In this document: positions 1-10,767 of the stretch, one piece after another
Layout of the letters: each line of letters begins with the position of its first letter
Position numbering within the stretch: position 1 is the first letter of the stretch
Assembly (NCBI GenBank): GCA_041447175.1
Contig: CP166960.1
Location: 1,690,519-1,754,518 of the forward strand
Source of the DNA: Candidatus Bathyarchaeia archaeon
Lineage (GTDB): Archaea; Thermoproteota; Bathyarchaeia; Bathyarchaeales; Bathycorpusculaceae
Reading direction: 5' to 3'
DNA length: 64,000 nt
The notes under the pieces: generated by a model
Seen by the model: only the letters and a program-made list of their open reading frames with translations
What the model was told of the DNA's origin: nothing
Database searches by the model: none
Translations under genes and position numbers: made by a program

Positions 1-501
1 ATCCGGCGCGAAGGGACCTATACGGTAGAGGACTTCTGCTTCGTGCCCGTCATTCTCAAAGTCTTCCTCGGTGAACATCATGCTTCTTTCGCATTTAGCT
101 TTGAGCATTTCGGCAAGGGAACAGAAGCTTTTTTCAGAGGCTTTGTTGGAGGGGTTCACGGTACCTTCAAAATAGGAAACATGCGCCTGACTAATCTGGT
201 GCAGAAGCATACGTTTCTGCAAGCCGCAGCCGCGATAATTATTTTTGACAACTGCTTCCCAACTGAAAAAAGTGTCAGGACGATTTCGCGGGACATACCC
301 CGAAGAGAAAGCCACAATTTTATGTTTGTGCTCCACCACCACACAGGTGTCGGAGAAGTCTTTGGCTAAAAGAAAATAGGTGTAGCGGGAATTCAACCCG
401 ACGTAGGGGCGATTTGCAATCAGCAACGCGTAAACATCTTTAACATCTTTACGGGTGAAGCTTCTCACATGGAACTGCAAGTTTTCGTCACTATTAGACA
501 T
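1..501 (-). CDS. ablB: Beta-lysine N-epsilon-acetyltransferase (AblB-like), 3' end cut by window edge
   Basis: A GNAT-type acetyltransferase that would transfer acetyl from acetyl-CoA to the epsilon-amino group of beta-lysine, giving the compatible solute N-epsilon-acetyl-beta-lysine. The frame opens at ATG 501 and stays open for 167 codons to the window edge without a stop, so the C-terminus is missing. The translation has a GNAT-like layout: the segment [11 protein letters not shown], resembling the acetyl-CoA loop, then VNPSNKAS, typical of AblB and EctA-like acetyltransferases. The ATG overlaps the stop of the upstream ablA by 8 bases, so the two are translationally coupled. The identification rests on this pairing and the motifs; another diamine acetyltransferase is the alternative. 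Confidence 0.85.
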   Translation of the reverse strand, partial: MSNSDENLQFHVRSFTRKDVKDVYALLIANRPYVGLNSRYTYFLLAKDFSDTCVVVEHKHKIVAFSSGYVPRNRPDTFFSWEAVVKNNYRGCGLQKRMLLHQISQAHVSYFEGTVNPSNKASEKSFCSLAEMLKAKCERSMMFTEEDFENDGHEAEVLYRIGPFAPD

Positions 502-1846
502 CTACAACACTTTTAGGCGTCTTTTTTTCTCTCCGTTTAAGGCGCTTGTTTCCCTGCGGTATGAGGGAAATCACCTGCTCCGTGTCAGCCAGCAACCTTT
601 CAATACCTATGGGGGGTCGCTCGTCGGCTTCATCTAGTTTCAACTGCAGAACACAATCACGACAGTTGCGGTCACAAAAGACGGGCTCGTAGCTGTCAGG
701 TTCCTTATAGGTGGTGATAACCCCTTCATAGTTGCGCAAAACCACCTTGTTAGTAGACCACGAAATGATATAATTCGGCATAACGGGGATTTTTCCTCCA
801 CCGCCGGGAGCATCAATAACGTATGTGGGGACAGCAAACCCGCTGGTGTGCCCAACCAAGCTCTCAATAATTTCGATGCCCTTTCCAACGGGCGTTCGGA
901 AATGAGTCAACCCTTCAGAAAGGTCACACTGGAACAAGTAATAGGGACGCACACGGTTCTGGACAAGTTTTTGGTTTAGTTTTTTGATGATTTGGGGACA
1001 GTCGTTAACGCCCGCAAGCAACACAGATTGATTGCCCAGGGGTATGCCTGCGTCGGCGAGTTTTCGCAGAGCTTCCTGCGCTGAGTGGGTGAGTTCGCGA
1101 GGATGATTAAAATGCGTGTTCAACCAGAGCGGGTGGTGTTTCTTGAGCATGTTGACAAGTTTGTCGGTTATGCGGTACGGCAAAACAACAGGGGTCCGCG
1201 TGCCGATGCGCACAACTTCTACGTGGGGGATTTTTCGCAGTTCGGTAAGGATCCAGTCTAAAAACTCGTCAGGCAAAAGGAAGGGGTCGCCGCCTGAAAG
1301 CAGCACATCGCGGATTTGATGGTTTTCTTTGATGTATTGTATGCCTTCTTGGATTTGTTCTTTAGAGGGGATATGGTCGGGGTCGCCGACTTTTCGTTTG
1401 CGAGTGCAGTGCCGACAGTACATGGAGCATCGGTTGCTGACCAAGAACAGCACGCGGTCAGGGTAACGGTGAGTGATGCCCGCGACAGGACTGTCTTTAT
1501 CTTCATGCAAGGGGTCAGCCATGTCGCATTTAGAGATAATCAGTTCCGCGGGGTTGGGAAAAGACTGCTTAAAAATAGGGTCATTAACGTAGTTTTCTCG
1601 GTCAATCAACGAAGCATAGTAGGGAGTTATACTCATCGGAAATTTCTTTACGGTTTCTTCGAGTTCTTTGCGTTCGTTTTCGGTGAAAGTGATGCCAGTT
1701 AGCTTCTCAAAAGCAGCTATTGTTCTGATTGAATTTTCCAACTGCCACTTGTAATCCCGCCAATTGCTGTCCAAAATTGTTTTGGGCGCATTTACTGTCA
1801 TAAGTTGAGGATTACGAGCAGAGGTTTTGTTTTTTTGAGGGTTCAT
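494..1846 (-). CDS. ablA: Lysine 2,3-aminomutase, radical SAM
   Basis: Converts L-alpha-lysine to L-beta-lysine using S-adenosylmethionine, a 4Fe-4S cluster and PLP. The cluster motif CSMYCRHC (CxxxCxxC) is visible, followed by TRKRKVGD and the family segments LLSGGDPF and HFNHPREL. A Cys-rich tail (CDRNCRDC) fits the zinc-binding C-terminus of the KamA family. The frame is open up to 2044, but the first 66 codons are unlike the family. The ATG at 1846 (MNPQKNK) is preceded by GGAG at 8-base spacing and gives 450 residues, normal for this enzyme. It forms a two-gene operon with ablB (8-base overlap), the archaeal osmoadaptation pair. Confidence 0.93.
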   Translation of the reverse strand: MNPQKNKTSARNPQLMTVNAPKTILDSNWRDYKWQLENSIRTIAAFEKLTGITFTENERKELEETVKKFPMSITPYYASLIDRENYVNDPIFKQSFPNPAELIISKCDMADPLHEDKDSPVAGITHRYPDRVLFLVSNRCSMYCRHCTRKRKVGDPDHIPSKEQIQEGIQYIKENHQIRDVLLSGGDPFLLPDEFLDWILTELRKIPHVEVVRIGTRTPVVLPYRITDKLVNMLKKHHPLWLNTHFNHPRELTHSAQEALRKLADAGIPLGNQSVLLAGVNDCPQIIKKLNQKLVQNRVRPYYLFQCDLSEGLTHFRTPVGKGIEIIESLVGHTSGFAVPTYVIDAPGGGGKIPVMPNYIISWSTNKVVLRNYEGVITTYKEPDSYEPVFCDRNCRDCVLQLKLDEADERPPIGIERLLADTEQVISLIPQGNKRLKRREKKTPKSVVDV

Positions 1847-1950
1847 AATTACAACTCCAAGTAACACAAGCAAGCAAAAGTAGGCTGTCCCAAAGCCTGC
1901 GAGCTTGTTCTTTACACTTTTATCGCTGTTTTGCAGGTATAACTTATCGC

Positions 1951-1964
1951 ATATATAAGTTCCG
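1951..1964 (-). promoter_or_regulatory. Probable BRE/TATA promoter of ablAB
   Basis: On the minus strand GGAA is followed by TTATATAT, a good archaeal BRE/TATA pair. It lies about 105 bases upstream of the chosen ablA start, predicting a leader of about 80 nt. The frame that would extend ablA upstream runs straight through it, which supports the shorter protein. Confidence 0.45.
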
Positions 1965-2098
1965 CAATACGAAAAACAAAACGGCAAAAACAGTTTTTTA
2001 GCCGCTTTAAATGGAAGTTTGTTCAAAAAAACTGCAGAAACCAACCAAAAAAATGAACGAGCTATAAACCGCTTTTAAATCCGAACGCTGCAACGATA

Positions 2099-2965
2099 TT
2101 ACCCTAAAGTCACCAACGTGACGCCCAACACCGTTAAAGCTATGCTGATGAAAAGCTTCGGAGAAACCGGTTCCAGTTCCTTAAGGAAGAGAAAAGTAAA
2201 AAGAACCACAAACAACGGCTCAATCGAAATCAACGGCGTAACAACTGTAACCTTCTCCAAGCTAAAGGCGTAAAAAGCCAAAAACCACGCCGCAGCCTGC
2301 CCAACGCCTGCTGCCCAAAACCAACGGAAATTCTGTTTGAACGCCAGATTTTTTCGGGTTGCCCTTGAAGAAAACAAGAGTATGCCAAAGGGCAGAAAAG
2401 AAAACGCATATGCCACCGCAACTCCCATAACGGGTACATTGCTCAGGTTTAGTGCGTGTTTTCGGATTATATGTGAAACCGCAAAGGTCACCCCTGCCAG
2501 TATGGGAAACAGCAGGTACTTCCATGCCGAACTTCGTTTTCTGTTACTGTTGAGGCTGAGGTCTGCAACCACAATGGCAGCCACAATTGCAACAATACCC
2601 AGCATGTTCAAAAAGGACAGGGCTTCGTCGAGAAGCAACACTGCGAGCAAAGCACTGTAGAGGGGGTAGGCAGCGTAGACACTGGAATTCACGGTGGCGC
2701 CCAGTTTTTTTAAGCCCTGATAGTACAGCAGCCGGATAAGCCCAGGAGAGAGGACACCGCTTATGGCGAAAAAAGCAAACCCAGCCCAAGTAAGTTGGTT
2801 AAAGTCAGTGAGGAAAATGGCGAGGGGAAACAGGATAACCATGCCTACGACTGTTACAATGAGGCTGACGTTGAAGGCTGTGGATGAGGCAGAGTTACGT
2901 CTGACCAAAACAATTGAGATGCCTGAAGCTAAGGCGGAAAGCAGAGCCAATACTACGCCAATCAT
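2099..2965 (-). CDS. EamA/DMT-family transporter
   Basis: Integral membrane protein of 288 residues with about ten hydrophobic segments, arranged as two tandem EamA halves. The first half runs from IGVVLALLSALASG to about residue 135 and the second from YLLFPILAGVTFAVSHI to the C-terminus. The segments LLLDEALSFLNMLGIVAI and FLFLKELEPVSPKLFI occupy equivalent places in the two halves, the usual signature at the end of each EamA repeat. The family exports or imports metabolites such as amino acids; the substrate cannot be read from the sequence. It is transcribed toward ablA but about 250 bases apart, with a separate promoter-like region between, so probably not in that operon. Confidence 0.85.
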   Translation of the reverse strand: MIGVVLALLSALASGISIVLVRRNSASSTAFNVSLIVTVVGMVILFPLAIFLTDFNQLTWAGFAFFAISGVLSPGLIRLLYYQGLKKLGATVNSSVYAAYPLYSALLAVLLLDEALSFLNMLGIVAIVAAIVVADLSLNSNRKRSSAWKYLLFPILAGVTFAVSHIIRKHALNLSNVPVMGVAVAYAFSFLPFGILLFSSRATRKNLAFKQNFRWFWAAGVGQAAAWFLAFYAFSLEKVTVVTPLISIEPLFVVLFTFLFLKELEPVSPKLFISIALTVLGVTLVTLG

Positions 2966-3121
2966 GAACTGCCCTTTTTCAGAAAGTGAGCTAAGAAGTA
3001 TTAAAACAAATCATCTAAACCATGGCGAATATGAGAAAAATGGCTATATTTTTGCCGAAAAAACCTTATACACCCAGCAACCTTCACAGATTATTCCTTA
3101 CTTATTTCGTGGAGAATGCTG

Positions 3122-5098
3122 ATGCAGTTCCAGCTGACCGCCCCCTTCAAAACTTCACCTGGACAAGAAAAAGCAGTTGATCAAATAGTCAAAAACTTCA
3201 CAACAAAGGACAAACAGACACTTCTGGGCATCACGGGCAGCGGCAAAACATTTGTCATGGCAAACGTTGTCCAGCGCCTCCAAAAGCCCACCCTCATAAT
3301 CGCCCACAACAAAACGTTGGCGGCACAGCTTTACGCCGAACTCAAGGAGCTTTTCCCAAATAACCGTGTGGAATACTTCATCAGCTTCTACGACTACTAC
3401 CAGCCCGAATCGTATTTGCCTGCGCAGGACATGTACATCGAAAAAGATAGCGATGTCAACGAGCAAATTGAAAAAATGCGGATGCACGCGGTCAGCAGCA
3501 TTGTCAGCCGCAACGACACCATCATCGTCGCCAGCATAAGCTGCATCTACAGCTTAGGCAACCCAGATGATTTTCGCAGCCTTGCGGTGGATTTGGCGGT
3601 TGGGAAACCGATGGTGCGGCAACGGCTCATCAACGCTTTGGTGGACATGCAGTACGAACGTAACGACATGGTGCTAGAGCCAGGTAGGTTCCGCGTCCGA
3701 GGCGACACCATTGACGTAATCCCCGCCTACGAAAGCGACATCCTCCGCGTCGAACTCGAAGGCGGGACAGTGCGGAAAATTAAGGAAGTTGACCACATCA
3801 CAGGCGACATGAAAGTCGCTTTGGACCAAGTTACACTTTACCCTGCAAGACAGTATGTGGTGCCTGAGGAGAAGCAGAAACGCGCCTTAGGACAGATTGA
3901 GGCGGAGCTGGAGCAGCGGCTGTTGGAGTTGCCGCCGTTGGAGGCGCAGCGGCTTAAGCAGCGGACGCATTATGATTTGGAGATGATTCGGGAACTGGGT
4001 TTCTGTGCGGGCATCGAGAATTATAGCCGCCACTTTGACGGGCGTAAAACGGGGGAGCCGCCGTTTACTTTGATGGATTACTTCCCCAAAGACTACCTGC
4101 TCATCATCGACGAGAGCCACCAAACCATTCCGCAGGCACGCGCAATGTATAACGGGGACTATTCCCGCAAAAAGAACCTTGTGGATTTCGGGTTTCGCTT
4201 GCCCAGCGCCATCGACAACCGCCCTCTGAAGTTTCCCGAGTTTGAGGGGAAAATGGGCAAAACCCTCTTTGTGTCCGCCACGCCAGCTGAGTACGAGTTG
4301 GAGAAAAGTGGTCCTGCGGTGGAGTTGATTACGCGTCCAACTGGGTTGTTGGATCCTGAGGTGGAGTTGCGTCCGATTGAGGGACAAATGCAGGACCTCA
4401 TGCAAGAAGCAAAGAAAACCATCGAGCGGGGCGACCGCGTCTTAGTCACAACGCTCACGAAGCGCATGGCTGAGGACCTCACCGACTACCTTGTGAAAGA
4501 GGGCTTTCGCGTCCGTTACCTGCACAGCGACGTTGACAGCCTTGACCGTATCGAACTCATCCGCCAACTGCGCGTGGGTGACTTTGACATTCTGGTTGGC
4601 ATTAACTTGCTTCGGGAAGGACTGGACATCCCCGAGGTGGCAACCATCTGTATCTTGGACGCGGACAAGGAAGGTTTCCTGCGTGATGAACGCAGTCTCA
4701 TTCAAACCATCGGACGCGCCGCCCGAAACGTCAACGGCAAAGTCATCCTCTACGCCGACGTAAAAACCCAATCCATCAAACGCGCCATGGAAGTCACCCA
4801 GTACCGCCGCAAATTCCAAATCCGCTACAACAAAGTCCACGACATCACCCCCAAAACCATCGTCAAAAGCGTCTCCCACAAAGAAGGCACCATCAAAGGC
4901 ATCAAGCACCTTGCCAAGTCTGATGTGCGGCGCCAAATCATCGAGTTAGACGCGAAAATGCGGGAAGCCGCCGAGCAGTTGGACTTCGAGAAAGCCATCC
5001 AACTACGCGACCAAATGCAGGAATTGCAGCGTACACTGGAGCGGCAAGAAGAAAAACAGCTTGGGTTTAATGAGAGATATCGTGCCCAAGAATCTTAA
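3122..5098 (+). CDS. uvrB: Excinuclease ABC subunit B
   Basis: Damage-verification helicase of nucleotide excision repair; it receives DNA from UvrA and recruits UvrC. Visible parts are the Walker A motif GITGSGKT near residues 37-44, the damage-binding beta-hairpin region YYQPESYLP, the helicase motif IIDESHQTIPQ, the helicase C-terminal motifs GINLLREGLDIPEV and QTIGRAARN, and a C-terminal UVR domain (LDFEKAIQLRDQM) that binds UvrC. The length of 658 residues is typical. I chose the ATG at 3122 rather than 3116 because GTGGAG lies 7 bases before it and the family starts MQFQL. Archaea generally lack UvrABC, so an ancient bacterial origin is likely. uvrA and uvrC follow downstream. Confidence 0.97.
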   Translation: MQFQLTAPFKTSPGQEKAVDQIVKNFTTKDKQTLLGITGSGKTFVMANVVQRLQKPTLIIAHNKTLAAQLYAELKELFPNNRVEYFISFYDYYQPESYLPAQDMYIEKDSDVNEQIEKMRMHAVSSIVSRNDTIIVASISCIYSLGNPDDFRSLAVDLAVGKPMVRQRLINALVDMQYERNDMVLEPGRFRVRGDTIDVIPAYESDILRVELEGGTVRKIKEVDHITGDMKVALDQVTLYPARQYVVPEEKQKRALGQIEAELEQRLLELPPLEAQRLKQRTHYDLEMIRELGFCAGIENYSRHFDGRKTGEPPFTLMDYFPKDYLLIIDESHQTIPQARAMYNGDYSRKKNLVDFGFRLPSAIDNRPLKFPEFEGKMGKTLFVSATPAEYELEKSGPAVELITRPTGLLDPEVELRPIEGQMQDLMQEAKKTIERGDRVLVTTLTKRMAEDLTDYLVKEGFRVRYLHSDVDSLDRIELIRQLRVGDFDILVGINLLREGLDIPEVATICILDADKEGFLRDERSLIQTIGRAARNVNGKVILYADVKTQSIKRAMEVTQYRRKFQIRYNKVHDITPKTIVKSVSHKEGTIKGIKHLAKSDVRRQIIELDAKMREAAEQLDFEKAIQLRDQMQELQRTLERQEEKQLGFNERYRAQES

Positions 5099-5223
5099 AG
5101 CAATACAAACATTCTTAGATATTAGAATATCCATATACAGCTCTGGCAGAAAAAAGCGTCATTTTTCAACAACAAGGCGCATCAAGAGAAGTAGGTGTGT
5201 GTTACTTTTTCCAAAAGTTAAAG

Positions 5224-5982
5224 CTAATCTTTGTCGTCTAAAGGCATTATTGAGGCCAAGTCTTTTTCAACCTGAATATTGTATGTATTTACAATTTTCT
5301 CCAAGTGGATTCCAAAGACACCTCTCAATTCACCAATTGCACCATTGAATTCCCAGCTTGCCCAATGCCCTTGGTGAGAACCGAATCGGATAATATCGCC
5401 ATCTGGGTCACCAATAGCACTCAGAAATTTTCTACATGCCGCCCTCATGGCTTTTAAAGATGTAGATAAGTCTGTTTTTCCAGGGAGTTCACCAATTTTT
5501 GTTGTCAAAAATTCCCTAATTTGCAGAACTGATTGCACACAATGGTTTGGGCATTCCATTTCCGACGATAGATATAGGACTCTTCTATCTTCAAGATAAG
5601 AAACTACTTGACGAGCAATCTCGCCTTCAGTAGTTTTCGAATTCTTAAAATGTTCCTTGTCGGGTTGATTCAAAAATATTTTGACGCTTGACTGGTCATG
5701 AGACATAACTTGAATTCCGGAGGATTTTTTCTGAATTTGTTTATCATGTGAATCTGATGTGCCTTTGGTTTCAGATAACTGTTCAAAATATTTAGATACA
5801 GCAGCCCCAAACGTCTCTGGCTTAAAAAAGCAGCCCACACTTAACCCGCCAAAAACAGCAGTAAAACCCCAGAGTAATTGACCAGTGGTATTCCACGCAT
5901 TATTAATAGCTAAAAACAAAAGAATAACAAAGCCAAAACCACAGCCTATGCCAGCAACGTATCCGTTTGTTTTCTTATTCAT
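5224..5982 (-). CDS. Hypothetical protein with N-terminal membrane hairpin
   Basis: A 252-residue protein of unrecognised family. Two hydrophobic segments near residues 8-27 and 33-52 (GYVAGIGCGFGFVILLFLAI and LLWGFTAVFGGLSVGCFF) should anchor it in the membrane, leaving a soluble domain of about 200 residues. The soluble part has Cys residues (ECPNHC) but no motif I can name. It sits on the opposite strand between uvrB and uvrA and is clearly more AT-rich than either, suggesting a later insertion into the repair locus. Start at ATG 5982; no functional link to repair is evident. Confidence 0.55.
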   Translation of the reverse strand: MNKKTNGYVAGIGCGFGFVILLFLAINNAWNTTGQLLWGFTAVFGGLSVGCFFKPETFGAAVSKYFEQLSETKGTSDSHDKQIQKKSSGIQVMSHDQSSVKIFLNQPDKEHFKNSKTTEGEIARQVVSYLEDRRVLYLSSEMECPNHCVQSVLQIREFLTTKIGELPGKTDLSTSLKAMRAACRKFLSAIGDPDGDIIRFGSHQGHWASWEFNGAIGELRGVFGIHLEKIVNTYNIQVEKDLASIMPLDDKD

Positions 5983-6234
5983 GAACTCTAAATAAATGGA
6001 AGTATCCTATTTCTTTTGCTATTTTCATTCACCTAAGCCTCGCCTCATAGTGACGCAAAAAAAACCACCTACAACAAAAGCATATTCCCCCAGAAAACAA
6101 GCCGACGCAACACCACCTGCACACCGCAAAAAAGATAACCCCCAAGAAAATGCCACTAACAATACAATAAAGTTCTAATCTCTAGGCTGGAACTCAATAT
6201 TCCCCTTAAAGAGACTCGAATTTAGGTTAATGCC

Positions 6235-9150
6235 ATGAGAGACAGCATATCCGTTCGAGGTGCGCGAGAGCATAACCTCAAAAACATCGACTTGGACCTG
6301 CCACGCAACAAGCTAATCGTGATTACGGGCTTGTCGGGTTCAGGGAAAAGTACGTTGGCGTTTGACACGATTTATGCGGAGGGGCAACGTCGCTATGTGG
6401 AGAGCCTCAGCGCGTATGCTCGGCAGTTTCTGGGTTTGATGGATAAGCCCGATGTGGACTCCATTGACGGTTTGTCGCCTGCCATCAGCATTGAGCAGAA
6501 GAGTACAAGCAAGAACCCCCGCAGCACCGTGGGCACGGTCACTGAAATCTACGATTACCTCCGCCTGCTTTTTGCCCGTGTGGGCACGCATCACTGTCCC
6601 AAATGTGGCAGCAGCATCCGCCCCCAAAGCCCCGAAAACATCACCAGCCTCATCATGGCAGAAAAAGGCAAAACCCTCGTTTTCCTTGCGCCCGTCATCC
6701 GCGGCATGAAAGGCACTCATGAGCAGGTTTTGGATGACCTTAAGAAGCAGGGGTTCACCAAAATCCGCGTGGACCAAAAAATCTACGACTCCGACACCGT
6801 CAAGGATGAGGTGAAGCTGGTCCGCTACGAGAAGCACTGGATAGAAGCCGTCATCGACACCGTCACAATCGACGATGAGGAACGCAGCCGCATAGCCGAA
6901 GCCGTCGAACAAGCACTGCAAACGGGCAAAGGCACCATGATTGTCATTGACGCTGCAGACGCAAACGCGGAGCAGAAACGGGAGCTGGAGCGGTTCCAAG
7001 GCGAAAACCTCTACAGCACCTTTGGCGCGTGCCCCAACCACCCTGAAATCGTGTTCGAAAGCCTTGAGCCCCGCATGTTCAGCTTCAACTCGCCCTGGGG
7101 TGCCTGCCCAACCTGCCACGGACTGGGAGAAATCAGCGAAGTCTCCGCTGACCTCGTCATCCCCGACAAAACCAAATCCATAATGGACGGCGCATTGGCG
7201 GTTTACGGCAAAATGGAGCTCACCTGGCGGGCACAGCAACTCATGGTGGTCGGCGACAAGTACGGCTTTGACCTGTTCACGCCCATTAAGGACCTCACAG
7301 AGAAGCAACTGCAAATCCTTCTTTACGGCGACCGCGAACCCATCAACGGCAACTGGTCCAACGGCAGCAACATGTGGATGCGGGAAGGCTGGGAAGGCGT
7401 CATCCCCCAGACAATGCGGCTCTACAAGCAGACTGAAAGTGAATGGCGCAAAGAAGACATCGAGAAATTCATGAAAAGCCGCGTCTGCAACACCTGCCAC
7501 GGCAAACGCCTCCAACCCATCGTGCTGGCAGTGCACATAGCCGGCAAAAGCATCATCGACGTGACGGATTTGTCGATTGAGCAGGCGGTGGAGTTCTTCA
7601 AGACGCTCCCCGAGTATTTGAACGAGAAAGAAATGACCATCGCCAAACAAGTCCTCAAAGAAATCAACGAACGTCTGGGCTTCCTCAAAAACGTGGGGTT
7701 GGGTTATTTGTCGCTTTCACGGGCAGCACGGACATTGTCGGGTGGGGAGGCGCAGCGCATTCGTCTTGCCACCCAGATTGGCAGCAACCTCATGGGCGTC
7801 CTCTACATCCTCGACGAGCCCAGCATTGGCCTGCACCAGCGTGACAACACCAAACTCATCAGCACCCTGCACAGGCTAAGAGACTTGGGCAACACGCTCA
7901 TCGTGGTGGAGCATGATGAGGAAACCATCCGCAGCGCCGACTACGTCGTCGACATTGGCCCAGGCGCGGGCGTCCACGGCGGACACGTCGTCGCCGAAGG
8001 CTCCCCACAAGAAATCATGCAAAACAAACGCAGCCTAACCGGCAAATACCTAAGCGGAGAGCTGCAAATCGAGGTGCCCTCCGAGCGGCGCAACCCCGTG
8101 GACTTCATGGTTCTATCGGGTGCCGCAGAGAATAACCTCAAGAACCTCTCCCTTAAGCTTCCTTTGGGTGTTTTGTGTGGGGTGACGGGGGTTTCGGGTT
8201 CAGGCAAAAGCACGCTTATGAACCAAACCGTTATGCCGCGGCTTAGGGAGCGGTTTGGGGAACGCGTCGACAAAGTCGGCAAACACGACTACCTCATCAC
8301 CCCCAGCTTCGTAAAAAACGTCATCGTCATCGACCAAGACCCCATCGGCAGAACACCACGCAGCAACCCCGCCACCTACACAAAACTGTTTGACGAAATT
8401 CGCAAACTCTTCGCAGCAACCAAAGAAGCCAAAGCACGCGGCTACAGCCCCGGCAGATTCAGCTTCAACGTGAAGGGAGGCAGATGCGAAACCTGCCAAG
8501 GCGACGGCGTTCTGCGCATCGAAATGAACTTTTTGCCCGATGTTTACGTGCAGTGCAGTGACTGCAAAGGCAAGCGCTATAACAAGGAGACCCTCGCCGT
8601 CCAGTATAAGGGCAAAAACATCGCCGAAGTGCTGGACATGACGGTGGAGGAAGCCGCCAAATTCTTCGAAAACATGCCCGTCCTGGCACGGCGGCTACAG
8701 ACGCTGCTGGACGTGGGGCTGGGCTACATTAAACTGGGACAAAGCAGCACGACGTTGTCGGGCGGGGAGAGCCAACGCATCAAAATCACCCGCGAACTCA
8801 GCAAAAACAAAAGTGGACACGTGGTGTACATGTTGGATGAGCCGACGACGGGGCTGCATTTTGACGACACCAAACGTCTCATCCGAGTACTCAACCGCCT
8901 GGTGGAGAAGGGCAACACGGTCTACGTCATCGAACACAACCTTGATGTCATAAAAAGCTGTGATTACCTGTTGGATTTGGGTCCTGAAGGCGGCGAAGCA
9001 GGCGGCAGGCTCATCGCGCAGGGCACCCCCGAGGAAGTGGCGGAGAATGAGGAGTCGTTTACGGGGCAGTTTTTACAGAAAATTCTAAATCCGCCCGTGG
9101 TGCAAGTTATGGAAGCAGTGGCGAAGCTGCCTCATGATTCCTATAGCTGA
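6235..9150 (+). CDS. uvrA: Excinuclease ABC subunit A
   Basis: Damage-sensing ABC ATPase of nucleotide excision repair, 971 residues. Two ABC modules are visible: Walker [10 protein letters not shown] near residue 32 and GVSGSGKST in the second half, and signature motifs TLSGGEAQR and TLSGGESQR, each followed by LDEPS or LDEPT Walker B regions. The zinc modules are present: [25 protein letters not shown] and the long C-terminal one beginning CETCQGDG and ending [10 protein letters not shown]. The start codon follows AGGTTAATGCC. The last 17 bases overlap the start of uvrC, so the two are co-translated. Confidence 0.98.
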   Translation: MRDSISVRGAREHNLKNIDLDLPRNKLIVITGLSGSGKSTLAFDTIYAEGQRRYVESLSAYARQFLGLMDKPDVDSIDGLSPAISIEQKSTSKNPRSTVGTVTEIYDYLRLLFARVGTHHCPKCGSSIRPQSPENITSLIMAEKGKTLVFLAPVIRGMKGTHEQVLDDLKKQGFTKIRVDQKIYDSDTVKDEVKLVRYEKHWIEAVIDTVTIDDEERSRIAEAVEQALQTGKGTMIVIDAADANAEQKRELERFQGENLYSTFGACPNHPEIVFESLEPRMFSFNSPWGACPTCHGLGEISEVSADLVIPDKTKSIMDGALAVYGKMELTWRAQQLMVVGDKYGFDLFTPIKDLTEKQLQILLYGDREPINGNWSNGSNMWMREGWEGVIPQTMRLYKQTESEWRKEDIEKFMKSRVCNTCHGKRLQPIVLAVHIAGKSIIDVTDLSIEQAVEFFKTLPEYLNEKEMTIAKQVLKEINERLGFLKNVGLGYLSLSRAARTLSGGEAQRIRLATQIGSNLMGVLYILDEPSIGLHQRDNTKLISTLHRLRDLGNTLIVVEHDEETIRSADYVVDIGPGAGVHGGHVVAEGSPQEIMQNKRSLTGKYLSGELQIEVPSERRNPVDFMVLSGAAENNLKNLSLKLPLGVLCGVTGVSGSGKSTLMNQTVMPRLRERFGERVDKVGKHDYLITPSFVKNVIVIDQDPIGRTPRSNPATYTKLFDEIRKLFAATKEAKARGYSPGRFSFNVKGGRCETCQGDGVLRIEMNFLPDVYVQCSDCKGKRYNKETLAVQYKGKNIAEVLDMTVEEAAKFFENMPVLARRLQTLLDVGLGYIKLGQSSTTLSGGESQRIKITRELSKNKSGHVVYMLDEPTTGLHFDDTKRLIRVLNRLVEKGNTVYVIEHNLDVIKSCDYLLDLGPEGGEAGGRLIAQGTPEEVAENEESFTGQFLQKILNPPVVQVMEAVAKLPHDSYS

Positions 9151-10735
9151 TGCCTCCGAGTTCAAAAGCAGTGACATACCCCGATGCCCAGGGGTGTACC
9201 TGTACCGCGACGAGCAAGGGGAAATTCTCTACATAGGCAAAGCCAAGAACCTGCGTAGCCGCGTCAAAAGCTACTTCTCCAACGGCGATAAGCCCGCCAA
9301 AACGCGGCGGCTGGTTTCGCTTATTCGCCAAATTGACTGGGTGCTGGTCAACAATGAGGTCGAAGCGCTACTGTTGGAGAACAAGCTCATCAAGCAGCAC
9401 ACACCTAAATACAACATTAACTTGAAAGACGCCAAAACCTACGCCTACATCGCCTTCACCCGTGAACCCTACCCCAGAGTTTTGACCAGCCGCAAAGTCA
9501 GCCGCAAACTGGAGTCGTTTGGTCCCTACACCGACGGCTACACCCGCCAAGACCTCCAGCGCCTCGTGGTTCGGGTTTTTAAGCTGCGTACCTGCCGCAA
9601 AATGCCAAAACGGGCATGCCTAAACTTCCACATCGGTTTATGCTCGGCGCCCTGTATCAGTAACGTTAGCTTGGAGGGGTATGCGGGGCAGGTGGAGCAG
9701 GCACGGGCTTTTTTGGGCGGCAACTATGAGGACACCATCAAGGTGCTTTTGGCGCAGATGCAGCAATCCAGCCAAAACCAGCATTATGAGCGGGCACTGG
9801 AGCTTCGCAACCAAATCGCCTCCATTCGGCTCCTGACGCAGCGGCAAATCGTGGATAACGAGCGGCGGTTTGACCAGGATGTGATGGTTTTTCGGCGGGT
9901 TGGCGAGAAGGTGCGGGCGGTGCAGATGGGGGTGCGCAAAGGCGTTTTGCTGGGTAAGAAGGAGTTTTCGGTGGATTTGCAGCCGCAGGTGGAGCAGGAG
10001 CTTTTGAAGGCGTTTTATGCATCGAATCAGATTCCCCGCGAAATCCTGCTCAACGCACCCTGCTGGGAAGGGACAGTGGAGAAGGCGGCGTTAGAGGAGT
10101 TTTTGTGCTCAAAGCGAGGCGGCGCAGTTTCGCTTACGGTTCCTAAGCGGGGGGACAAGTTGGGGCTGGTGCGGTTGGCGGAGAAGAACCTTGAATCCAC
10201 GCTGGAAGAGGACAGCGCATTGGTTGACCTGCAAAACACGCTAAACTTGCCGACGGTGCCGCATGTGGTGGAGTGCTTTGACATCTCCAACCTTGGACAA
10301 GAACACGTCGTCTCAGGCATGGTACGCTTCACCGACGCCAAACCTGACCGCAAAAACTACCGCAAATTCAAAATCAAAACCGTCACCGGACAAGACGACT
10401 TCGCCTCCATGGCAGAAGTGGTCACCCGAAGATACAAGCGGTTGCAGGAGGAGAATGCTTCTTTGCCTGACTTGGTGGTTGTGGATGGGGGCCCGGGGCA
10501 GGTTGCCGCCGCCAAATCCGCCCTCACCACGCTTGGGCTACAGGTGCCGCTTATCGGGTTAGCCAAAGAGCACGAAGAAATCTACGTACCCGACGACCCC
10601 GCGCCGCTGCAGTTTAACAAGAACAGCCGTATGATGCTTTTCCTGCGCAAAGTCCGCGACGAAACCCACCGCTACAGCCTAGGCTACAACCTGAAGCGCA
10701 GGGAGATGAAGCTACGGGACGAATTTAAAAAATAG
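9134..10735 (+). CDS. uvrC: Excinuclease ABC subunit C, lacking the C-terminal HhH domain
   Basis: Dual-incision nuclease of excision repair, 533 residues. The N-terminal GIY-YIG nuclease is clear (PGVYLYRDEQGEILYIGKAK, with LRSRVKSYF after it). A central UVR helix pair (HYERALELRNQI) would contact UvrB. The RNase H-like second nuclease has VECFDISNLGQEHVVSGMV, LVVVDGGPGQVAAAKSAL and IGLAKEHEEIYVP. It stops shortly after RDETHRYSLGYNLKRR, where bacterial UvrC would continue into a tandem helix-hairpin-helix domain of about 60 residues that helps the 5' incision. That domain is absent. The ATG overlaps the end of uvrA by 17 bases. Confidence 0.96.
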   Translation: MIPIADASEFKSSDIPRCPGVYLYRDEQGEILYIGKAKNLRSRVKSYFSNGDKPAKTRRLVSLIRQIDWVLVNNEVEALLLENKLIKQHTPKYNINLKDAKTYAYIAFTREPYPRVLTSRKVSRKLESFGPYTDGYTRQDLQRLVVRVFKLRTCRKMPKRACLNFHIGLCSAPCISNVSLEGYAGQVEQARAFLGGNYEDTIKVLLAQMQQSSQNQHYERALELRNQIASIRLLTQRQIVDNERRFDQDVMVFRRVGEKVRAVQMGVRKGVLLGKKEFSVDLQPQVEQELLKAFYASNQIPREILLNAPCWEGTVEKAALEEFLCSKRGGAVSLTVPKRGDKLGLVRLAEKNLESTLEEDSALVDLQNTLNLPTVPHVVECFDISNLGQEHVVSGMVRFTDAKPDRKNYRKFKIKTVTGQDDFASMAEVVTRRYKRLQEENASLPDLVVVDGGPGQVAAAKSALTTLGLQVPLIGLAKEHEEIYVPDDPAPLQFNKNSRMMLFLRKVRDETHRYSLGYNLKRREMKLRDEFKK

Positions 10736-10767
10736 GGTTCCTGCACCTAATTCTATCTTGTTCTTAG

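Noticed and set aside
1847-2044. N-terminal extension of lysine 2,3-aminomutase
   Set aside because: The 66 codons are not family-like, contain the probable promoter, and the inner ATG has a good SD.
6340-7650. A 436-codon open frame antisense to uvrA
   Set aside because: It has no start signal, domain or codon pattern of its own. It arises because uvrA uses many G/C third positions that remove stops from the opposite strand.
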